Source: Myxococcus guangdongensis | GTDB lineage: Bacteria; Myxococcota; Myxococcia; Myxococcales; Myxococcaceae | Direction: 5' to 3' | Assembly: GCF_024198255.1 (NCBI RefSeq) | Contig: NZ_JAJVKW010000014.1 | Location: 186,001 to 250,000, forward strand | DNA length: 64,000 nucleotides | Part shown: piece by piece, positions 8,583-15,811 of the stretch | Layout: each line of letters begins with the position of its first letter | Position numbering within the stretch: the first letter of the stretch is position 1 | Notes under the pieces: generated by a model | What the model was told of the DNA's origin: nothing | Database searches by the model: none | Seen by the model: only the letters and a program-made list of their open reading frames with translations | Made by a program: the position numbers and the translations under genes

Positions 8583-9956
8583 ATGACTGCGCTGAACCAT
8601 ACCTATCTGTACGCGGGCCCCTCCGAGCTCGTCCCCGTGGAGAAGGGGCACGCGCTGCGGCTCATGACGTCGGGCGGCGGCGCGCCCCAGCCGTACTTCT
8701 TCGAGGGGCGCCTGCTGCAGCCCCGACTGACGGCGCTGTCGCTGCGGGCCCTCTCGCGCGTGGTGGGCTCGCGCTTCTTCATCCCGCCCGCCATGTTGAA
8801 TCGCATCCTGCGCGAGGCCGACCCGGTGGTGACGTGCGGGCGAGGCATGCTGCGCTTCGAGGGTTTCTCCGGCTGCGCCAGCACCTACGCCCGCGTGGAC
8901 CTCACCCCCGCCGCCTACGAGGGTGACGTCGCGTCCTTCGGCACGACGAACGTGGACTTCAACGCCGCCATGCGCGCGGCCCTGTCCACCGTGCGCGAGG
9001 AGGAGCCGCTGTCCCTGTCCGTCGGCCACGCGGAGGTCGCGCTCCAGCGAGGCGACACGCGCGTGGTGGAGCGCAAGGTCCCCCTCCCCTTGCGCTGGCT
9101 CAAGGGCTTCGCCGAGGTGCAGGCCTACCTGTCGCGCCTCACGCCCTTCGCCGAGCTGTCCGCGACGGAGGCCCTGCGCTTCCTCCGAGGCCTCCCCCGG
9201 ACTCGCGGCGACAAGAGCGTCCACTACCTGGTGCCCCAGGGGCGCAGCGTGCGATTGAGCTCCACTGCGGCGAAGGACGCGATGCGCATCACCGGCCTGG
9301 AGCGACTTCGGGTGCTCGAAGACCTGGTCCCCTTCGCGAAGCGGCTCGTCCTGCACGCGGACCCGCGAGGACAGGCCAGCGTCTTCGTGCTCGACCTGGG
9401 AGCTCCACGCTTCACGCTGGCGCTCTCGAGCGAGGTCTGGCGTGGCTTCTCCGGCGAGGGACAGGCGCTGACGGCCCTGGCGCAACAGGCCCAGGTGGAG
9501 CAGGTGCTGAGCACGCTGCGCGCGGAGCTGCGCTGGGAGGCCGTGCTGGAACCGCGGGCGCTGGCACGCAAGCTGGGCACTCCCGAGGCGCTCGTCCGGC
9601 AGGGGCTCCAGGTGCTCGGCGTGCGAGGGCTGGTGGGGTTCGACTCGCAGACGGCCGCGTTCTTCCACCGTGAGCTGCCCTTCGACTTCGCGCAGGTCGA
9701 GGCCCTCGCGCCGCGCCTCGCGGATGCCCGGGCCTTGCTCGCTGCGGGGGCGGTGGAAGCGGACGCGAAGGAGCCTGGCGCCTTCTGGGTGCGCGGCTCG
9801 GACGTCACGTACCACGTGCTCCTGGACGCAGAGGGGGAGCCGCTGCGCTGTGGCTGCCCCTGGTTCTCCCGGCACGCGCTGGACCGAGGGCCGTGCAAAC
9901 ACCTTCTCGCGGCGCGGCTGCACGCCCATCGCGCCGAGGACGACGATTCGGAATGA
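8583..9956 (+). CDS. SWIM zinc finger family protein
   Basis: 457 residues. The C-terminus carries a SWIM-type zinc motif: CGC (about residues 423-425) followed after twelve residues by CKH (CxCx12CxH). The rest is alpha/beta with no enzyme signature that I recognise. SWIM domains bind zinc and are thought to mediate DNA or protein contacts. The stop overlaps the start of the next gene by ATGA (9953-9956), so the two are almost certainly translated together. In other bacteria SWIM proteins of this kind sit in clusters with MoxR-type ATPases and VWA proteins (the yeh cluster of E. coli); neither is present here. Confidence 0.85.
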   Translation: MTALNHTYLYAGPSELVPVEKGHALRLMTSGGGAPQPYFFEGRLLQPRLTALSLRALSRVVGSRFFIPPAMLNRILREADPVVTCGRGMLRFEGFSGCASTYARVDLTPAAYEGDVASFGTTNVDFNAAMRAALSTVREEEPLSLSVGHAEVALQRGDTRVVERKVPLPLRWLKGFAEVQAYLSRLTPFAELSATEALRFLRGLPRTRGDKSVHYLVPQGRSVRLSSTAAKDAMRITGLERLRVLEDLVPFAKRLVLHADPRGQASVFVLDLGAPRFTLALSSEVWRGFSGEGQALTALAQQAQVEQVLSTLRAELRWEAVLEPRALARKLGTPEALVRQGLQVLGVRGLVGFDSQTAAFFHRELPFDFAQVEALAPRLADARALLAAGAVEADAKEPGAFWVRGSDVTYHVLLDAEGEPLRCGCPWFSRHALDRGPCKHLLAARLHAHRAEDDDSE

Positions 9957-12655
9957 GCGCCTCCTTGCTGGACCCCCTCCTCGCCGCGCCGAGCCTCGAA
10001 GCCAGCACCGCCCTGCTGGAGCGCCTGTCCCAAGCCGAGCGGAGGAAGCTCGGCGCCGAGGTGACGAGCCGACTCAAGGCGCTCCATGACGAGCCCTATA
10101 CCCAGACGCTCCCGCCACGCCTCCACGCGCTGACCCTGCTGTACTTCTTCTGCGTCCCGCCCTCCGAGTGGAAGCGGAGGCTCCTGTCGGGCCTGCCCGA
10201 GGAGACCGCCCAGGTGGCCCTGAAGCTGGAGGCCCCGGGGCTCGAGGACGCGGCCGAGCGACTGGTCGAGCTCGACACCGCCTTCGGCGCGGTGGCCCGA
10301 AACCTGGTGCGCGCGGGCGTGTCGCGGCGCCCCACCCACGACAACTACATCCTGAGCCTGCTGGGCGTGGACGTGCGCTTCAGCCCGAACCCGCTCGACG
10401 CCGACCCGCGCGTGCGCGAGGACGAGGTGTGGCACCTCTTCGAGGTCGAAGGTGGCGGCGAGCTGAGCCTCGCCGCGAGGGACAAGTACACCCCCGACGC
10501 GAAGACCTGGGCCCAGACGTTCCTGCGTCACATGCGCCAGGGGACCCTCGACCGCGCGCGGCTGCTGGACGCCACGCTGGGCGCCCTGGAGCGCGACTTC
10601 GCGGCCTTCCGGGCGGGCTGGTTCTCTCGCTTCCATCAATCGATGGAGCCGACGCACGCGGAGCTGGAGCGACACCGCGAGCGATACCTGCGCCTGCTGG
10701 GCAGCACCATCCCGGCGACGGTCAGCCTCGCGCTGGAGGTGGTGGGCACGCTGGACGCGCGCCGCCCCTACCCCGAGTCCACCTTGCGGCCCGCGCTGGA
10801 GCCCGTGCTCCTCGCCCGACACAAGGCCGCCGCGCAACAAGCGACGAAGCGGCTGCTGGCCCTCGCCGAGCGGGAGACCGCGGACGCCCGTCAGCGCGTC
10901 CTGCACACGCTGGCCACCGGCCTCTCTCACGAGGACGTGGATGTGCAGAAGGCCGTGTTCAAGGCCCTGACGACCCTGGCGAGCCCTCCCGATGCGACCC
11001 TTCGTGCCGCGGTCGAAGAGCGCGTGGACGCAGTCGCCGCGTCGCTGAAGAAGCAGGTCCAGACCTGGCTCGGCGCGGAGTCGGTCCGCGCGCCCCCGTC
11101 AAAGGCGGCGCCCGTCCCACCCTCGCCCCCCAATGAGGTCGACAGCGCACCGGTGTCGCCGTGTGAGCCCCGCTTCGCGGTGTCCCCCATCGAGGACCTC
11201 GACTCCCTCATCGCGGCCTTCTCCTCGGGCCTCGAGGACGCGAGCGACCCGATGGAGGTCGAGCGCCTCCTGGATGGCGTGGCCCGGCTCGGAGGACAGC
11301 GGCCCGACGACTTCGCGCGCCGGACCTCCGCGCTGGGCAAGCGGGCGAAGAAGTCGTGCGCGAAGCCCTATCAGGAGCCCATGGCCTTCCGCCTGGCCAG
11401 CCTCGCCCTCGCGTGGCTCGCGCCTCACGGACAGGCCGTGGCCGCGCTGCGCGAGCTTCCCAAGACCGAGCTCTCGCCCGCGCACAAGGTCTTCCTCCCG
11501 CTGCTGGACGCGCGCCTCCTGGACATCGCTCGCGCGCTCGACGCGGGTCACACCGACGGACTGTTGTCGCTCCCCTCGCACGCGGGTGGATGGATTGCGC
11601 CGGAGCGACTGGTGGAGCGGGTGCTCGCGCGAGCCACCGAGCCCTCTCACACGGACTTGTCCGTCGCCCTGAGCCGACTCGCGCCCGCGGAGAAGTCACG
11701 CGCGGCCCAGCCACCATCGCGCAAGGGCCAGCCCCATGGGGAGACGTTGAAGCTCATCGACTGGACCTCGGGGCTCGGACGCACGGAGCCTCGTGGACCC
11801 GAAGCGTTCCTGGCCGTGGCGCGCAGGCTCCGGGGCGTCACCGAGCCTTCCGTCCACACCTTCACCGTCAAGGCCCGGCAGTCCGGCGAGTACACGTTCC
11901 ACCACCTGCACGTGTCCACGAAGCCCAAGCTCAAGGCGACGCGCGAAGACCTCCCGGGCTGGATGCTCTCGGCGAGAATCGATGGCGTGGAGAAGCCCTA
12001 CGCGCGCTGGACGGCGACGCTCTGGCCCTCAGACATGGAGGCTTACTTCGCAAGCCGCGCGGAGGGGCTGGCCGCGAACCTCGACTGGTTCGAGGCGAGC
12101 TGGGGAAACACCGCGTGCTACGAGCAACTGCTCCATCCCTGGCTGCACCTGGGCCCCATGGGGCGGCTGGTGCTCGCGCTCGGGCTCGCGGCGAAGAAGC
12201 CCGGAGAGTCCGGCGTGAGCGTGGACGCGGCCATCGATGCCCTCGCCACCGGGAGGCTCTCGCCGGAGGAGCTGGGCGCGACGATGGGCGAGCTGCGCAC
12301 CACGGGTCTCGTGAAGCTCAAGCGCTGGGCCACGACGCTCACGCGGGTGGCCAGCGCGTCCGAGCACCATGCCCGGCAGGTCTCCGTCGCCCTCCAGCGC
12401 GCCCTGCGCAAGAACTCCCACGCGGCGCCTCGCGACGAGGGCTCGCTCGTGAAGCTCCTGTTGGAGCTCTTGTCCCAGACGGAGACGCGGCTCGAGGACA
12501 CCGAGGCCTGGGACTACCTCCGGGACACGCCCCATCGGAAGTCCCTCGAGGCCCTGGCACCTACGTCTTCTTCAGCTGCGCCTCCACCGCCTTCAGGAGC
12601 GCGTCGAACGACTCCTCGAAGAGCCGCACGCCGTCCACCGACAGCCGCTCGGTGA
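9953..12655 (+). CDS. DUF6493-like helical-repeat protein
   Basis: 900 residues starting at the ATG of the ATGA overlap with the SWIM gene. The sequence is almost entirely alpha-helical with HEAT-like stretches (for example about 270-360, repeated A/L-rich helices) and a Pro-rich linker near residues 383-395; it matches what I recall as DUF6493, which pairs with SWIM proteins. No catalytic motif is seen. The C-terminal 31 codons run antisense through the end of the transaldolase gene and have low-complexity composition (SSSAAPPPP, then Arg-rich), so the true end may have been extended by loss of an earlier stop. A scaffold or DNA-repair/defence role together with the SWIM protein is a guess from pairing only. 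Confidence 0.82.
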   Translation: MSASLLDPLLAAPSLEASTALLERLSQAERRKLGAEVTSRLKALHDEPYTQTLPPRLHALTLLYFFCVPPSEWKRRLLSGLPEETAQVALKLEAPGLEDAAERLVELDTAFGAVARNLVRAGVSRRPTHDNYILSLLGVDVRFSPNPLDADPRVREDEVWHLFEVEGGGELSLAARDKYTPDAKTWAQTFLRHMRQGTLDRARLLDATLGALERDFAAFRAGWFSRFHQSMEPTHAELERHRERYLRLLGSTIPATVSLALEVVGTLDARRPYPESTLRPALEPVLLARHKAAAQQATKRLLALAERETADARQRVLHTLATGLSHEDVDVQKAVFKALTTLASPPDATLRAAVEERVDAVAASLKKQVQTWLGAESVRAPPSKAAPVPPSPPNEVDSAPVSPCEPRFAVSPIEDLDSLIAAFSSGLEDASDPMEVERLLDGVARLGGQRPDDFARRTSALGKRAKKSCAKPYQEPMAFRLASLALAWLAPHGQAVAALRELPKTELSPAHKVFLPLLDARLLDIARALDAGHTDGLLSLPSHAGGWIAPERLVERVLARATEPSHTDLSVALSRLAPAEKSRAAQPPSRKGQPHGETLKLIDWTSGLGRTEPRGPEAFLAVARRLRGVTEPSVHTFTVKARQSGEYTFHHLHVSTKPKLKATREDLPGWMLSARIDGVEKPYARWTATLWPSDMEAYFASRAEGLAANLDWFEASWGNTACYEQLLHPWLHLGPMGRLVLALGLAAKKPGESGVSVDAAIDALATGRLSPEELGATMGELRTTGLVKLKRWATTLTRVASASEHHARQVSVALQRALRKNSHAAPRDEGSLVKLLLELLSQTETRLEDTEAWDYLRDTPHRKSLEALAPTSSSAAPPPPSGARRTTPRRAARRPPTAAR

Positions 12656-13682
12656 CGCTCTTCATCGACACGCCACCGGCCTCCAGCTGGCGCATCATCT
12701 CCTTCGCGCCGGCCAGGTCCTCCAGCAGCGTGGTGCGCACCTGGCCGTGGTCCCTGAACGCGTCGATGGTGGCCGGCGGCATCGTGTTCACGGTGTCGGG
12801 GCCAATCAGCTCCTCGATGTAGAGCACGTCCCGCAGCTTCGGGTTCTTCGTGCTGGTGCTCGCCCACAGCACCCGCTGCACCTTGGCGCCCTTCGCCGCG
12901 AGCGCCTTCCAGCGCGGGCTGCTGAAGACCTCCTGGTAGATGCGATAGGCGAGCTTCGCGTTGGCGATGGCCACCTTGCCGTGCAGCGACTCCAGCACCT
13001 TGCGCTGCTCCGCGGTGACGCCCGCCTTCAGGCGCTGCTCGATTTCCTTGTCCACCGCCACGTCGATGCGGCTGACGAAGAACGAGGCCACGCTGGACAC
13101 CTTGCTCAAATCCCCGCCCGCCTTGGCGAAGCGCTCCAGGCCCGTCAGGTACGCGTGGGTGACCTGCCGGTAGCGCTCCTGGCTGAACAGGAGCGTCACG
13201 TTGATGTTCAGCCCCTCCGCGGTGAGCTGCTCGATGGCGGGCACTCCGGCCTCCGTCCCCGGGACCTTCACCATCACATTGGGCCGGTCCAGCATCTTCC
13301 AGAGTCGGCGCGCCTCGTCGAGCGTGGCCTTCGTGTCGTTCGCGAGCCGAGGGGAGACCTCCAGCGACGCGAAGCCATCGCGCCCCTTCAGCGCGTCGTA
13401 GACGGAGCGCAGGATGTCGGCGGCGCCCTGGACGTCGCGCACGGCGAGCTGCTCGTAGACGTCACCGGCCGAGCGCCCCTGGCCCCGCGCGGCGCGGAAG
13501 AGGTCCTCGTAGTCCTCACTGCCCGACACCGCCTTCTGGAAGATGGTGGGGTTGGAGGTCAGCCCCTTGAGCCCATCCTCGGTGATGAGCTTCTGGAGCG
13601 TGCCCTGGGTGATGTAGCTCCGCTGGAGGTTGTCCACCCAGACGGCCTGGCCGAATTCCTCGAGCTGACGCAGTGGATTCAT
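12561..13682 (-). CDS. tal: transaldolase
   Basis: 373 residues, the usual length for the actinobacterial-type (subfamily 2) transaldolases. It transfers a dihydroxyacetone unit between sugar phosphates in the non-oxidative pentose phosphate pathway, in the cytosol. Evidence includes WVDNLQRSYI near the start, LTSNPTIFQKA (about 41-51), the Schiff-base lysine in VMVKVPGTEAG (Lys139) and ASTSTKNP in the C-terminal half. ATG at 13682 starts directly at the conserved N-terminus; a GTG three codons upstream with a G-rich stretch before it is an alternative. It is transcribed divergently from transketolase (196 bp apart) and its last 95 bp overlap the DUF6493-like gene in antisense. Confidence 0.95.
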   Translation of the reverse strand: MNPLRQLEEFGQAVWVDNLQRSYITQGTLQKLITEDGLKGLTSNPTIFQKAVSGSEDYEDLFRAARGQGRSAGDVYEQLAVRDVQGAADILRSVYDALKGRDGFASLEVSPRLANDTKATLDEARRLWKMLDRPNVMVKVPGTEAGVPAIEQLTAEGLNINVTLLFSQERYRQVTHAYLTGLERFAKAGGDLSKVSSVASFFVSRIDVAVDKEIEQRLKAGVTAEQRKVLESLHGKVAIANAKLAYRIYQEVFSSPRWKALAAKGAKVQRVLWASTSTKNPKLRDVLYIEELIGPDTVNTMPPATIDAFRDHGQVRTTLLEDLAGAKEMMRQLEAGGVSMKSVTERLSVDGVRLFEESFDALLKAVEAQLKKT

Positions 13683-13878
13683 GCGGTTCACACCCCCTGT
13701 CCCTGAATCTGCCCACGCGCGCCGGAGCGTGAGCGGGCCTGCACACGGGAGCCCCCTCGCCGGGCTGCCCTGCGAAGAGAGGCCCCTCGGCCGGCCACTC
13801 ACCTCGAGCGCCCAGGCCGCTTCACCCAAGGCTCCGCCATCAACACCCTACGGAGGTCCCCCAGCCTGGAGAGAGACG

Positions 13879-15774
13879 ATGGCAGACACCCTGGCAGAGC
13901 TCGCGGCGCAGCTGCGGGTCGACAGCATCCGCGCGACGACGGCGGCGGGCTCCGGACATCCGAGCTCATCCATGTCCGCGGCGGACATCGTCGCGGTGCT
14001 GTTCCAGAAGTACCTGCGCTTCGACTTCCAGCACCCGCACGCACCGGACAATGACCGCTTCGTGCTCTCCAAGGGCCACGCCTGCCCGGTCCTCTACGCC
14101 GCGTTCAAGGCGGCGGGCGCCATCGACGACGCGGAGCTCCTGACCCTGCGCAAGTTCGGCAGTCGCCTGGAGGGACACCCCAACCCCCACGTGCTGCCGC
14201 TGGTGGACGTGGCCACCGGCTCGCTCGGCCAGGGACTGGCCATCGGCGTGGGCATGGCGCTCGTCGCCCGGTTGGACCAGCGCCACTTCCGCACGTACGT
14301 GATGATGGGCGACAGCGAGACGGCGGAGGGCTCGGTCTGGGAGGCGTTCGACAAGGCCGCCCACTACAAGCTCGACAACCTGTGCGCGCTCATCGACATG
14401 AACCGCCTGGGCCAGAGCGGCGCGACGGAGCTGGGCTGGAACGGCGAGGCCTACGTCGCCCGCGCGCGCGCCTTCGGCTGGCATGCGCTCGCCGTGGACG
14501 GACATGACCTGGGCGCCATCGACCGCGCGCTCGCCGAGGCCCAGGCCACGAAGGGCAAGCCCACGTGCCTCGTCTTCAAGACGGAGAAGGGCCACGGATA
14601 CTCCCTCATCGCGAACAAGGACGGCTGGCACGGCAAGCCCCTGCCCGAGGACAAGTCGCGCGAGGCCATCCAGCAGCTCGGCGGTGAGCGCGACCTGCGC
14701 TTCGACGTGAGGAAGCCGGAGGTGACGAAGCCCACCGCGAAGGCCCCGGCTGGGCCGCTGAAGCTGCCCACCTACGCCACGGACGAGAAGGTCGCCACGC
14801 GCAAGGTGTACGGCGACGCGCTCGCGGCGCTGGGCGACGCGCACCCGGACCTGGTCGCGCTGGACGCGGAGGTGTCCAACTCCACGTACTCGGAGGAGCT
14901 GCGCAAGGCGCACCCGGACCGGTACTTCGAGATGTACATCGCCGAGCAGAACATGGTGTCCAGCGGCGTGGGCATGGCGGTGCTGGGCAAGCGCGTCTTC
15001 GTCAGCACCTTCGCCGCGTTCCTGTCGCGCGCGTATGACCAGCTCCGCATGGCGGCCGTCTCCAACGCGACGCTGCACGTGTGCGGCAGCCACGCGGGCG
15101 TGTCCATCGGCGAGGACGGCCCCTCGCAGATGGGGCTCGAGGACCTGGCGATGATGCGCGCCGTCGCCGGCAGCACCGTGCTCTACCCGAGCGACGCCAA
15201 CCAGACGGCCCGGCTGATGGCCGCCCTGGTGGACCTGCGCGGCATCAGCTACCTGCGCACCACGCGCGCCAAGACGCCCGTGCTCTACGCGCCCACCGAG
15301 CAGTTCCCCATCGGCGGCAGCAAGGTGCTCCGGCGCTCGGACCGGGACGTCGTCACCATCGTCGCCGCCGGGATTACGCTGCACGAGGCGCTGGAGGCTC
15401 ACGCGCGCTTGCGGGACGCAGGCGTGGCGGTGCGCGTCATCGACCTGTACTCGGTGAAGCCCGTGGACGTGAGGACGCTGCGGCAGGCCGCGAAGGAGAC
15501 CCAAGGAAGGCTCCTCGTCGTCGAGGACCACTGGGCCGAGGGCGGGCTCGCGGACGCGGTGCTGGAGGCCTTCGCGGACGGGACCGAGCCCTTGCCCCGC
15601 GTGAAGCGCCTCGCGGTGCGCAAGCTGCCCGGCTCCGGCAAGCCCGAGGAGCTGCTCGGCGCGGCGGGCATCGACGCGGCGCACATCGTCGAGGCCGTCC
15701 ACGCCCTTCGCGACACCCCCGCGACCGAGGGCTCGCGCGCCACCGACACGGGGAAGGCACGCCGCCCCCATTGA
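13879..15774 (+). CDS. tkt: transketolase, animal-type
   Basis: 631 residues. Thiamine-diphosphate enzyme moving two-carbon units between sugar phosphates. Motifs include AAGSGHPSSSMSAADI (His for TPP), FVLSKGHACPVLYAA, DVATGSLGQGL, the TPP/Mg motif GDSETAEGSVWEA...IDMNRLGQSG, DGWHGKPLP, the central domain with EMYIAEQNMVSSGVGMA, and DGPSQMGLEDLAMMRA. The sequence follows the shorter metazoan TKT pattern more closely than the roughly 660-residue E. coli TktA pattern. ATG at 13879 is preceded by GGAGAGAG. The last 15 residues (from about 617) are a charged tail. It is divergent from transaldolase, which completes the non-oxidative pentose phosphate branch. Confidence 0.95.
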   Translation: MADTLAELAAQLRVDSIRATTAAGSGHPSSSMSAADIVAVLFQKYLRFDFQHPHAPDNDRFVLSKGHACPVLYAAFKAAGAIDDAELLTLRKFGSRLEGHPNPHVLPLVDVATGSLGQGLAIGVGMALVARLDQRHFRTYVMMGDSETAEGSVWEAFDKAAHYKLDNLCALIDMNRLGQSGATELGWNGEAYVARARAFGWHALAVDGHDLGAIDRALAEAQATKGKPTCLVFKTEKGHGYSLIANKDGWHGKPLPEDKSREAIQQLGGERDLRFDVRKPEVTKPTAKAPAGPLKLPTYATDEKVATRKVYGDALAALGDAHPDLVALDAEVSNSTYSEELRKAHPDRYFEMYIAEQNMVSSGVGMAVLGKRVFVSTFAAFLSRAYDQLRMAAVSNATLHVCGSHAGVSIGEDGPSQMGLEDLAMMRAVAGSTVLYPSDANQTARLMAALVDLRGISYLRTTRAKTPVLYAPTEQFPIGGSKVLRRSDRDVVTIVAAGITLHEALEAHARLRDAGVAVRVIDLYSVKPVDVRTLRQAAKETQGRLLVVEDHWAEGGLADAVLEAFADGTEPLPRVKRLAVRKLPGSGKPEELLGAAGIDAAHIVEAVHALRDTPATEGSRATDTGKARRPH

Positions 15775-15780
15775 ACCCGA

Positions 15781-15811
15781 TGGAGGGTCGCCGTGAGAAT
15801 GCGGCCCTCCA
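15781..15811 (+). promoter_or_regulatory. 11-bp hairpin enclosing Shine-Dalgarno and start codons
   Basis: TGGAGGGTCGC (15781-15791) pairs with GCGGCCCTCCA (15801-15811) as RNA over 11 pairs, with a single G-U wobble, closing a 9-nt loop. The 5' arm holds the GGAGGG ribosome binding site of the WD40 gene, the loop holds its GTG start (15793), and an alternative ATG (15799) straddles loop and stem. It begins 7 nt after the transketolase stop and has no U tract, so a translation-controlling element is as likely as a terminator. Confidence 0.55.
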
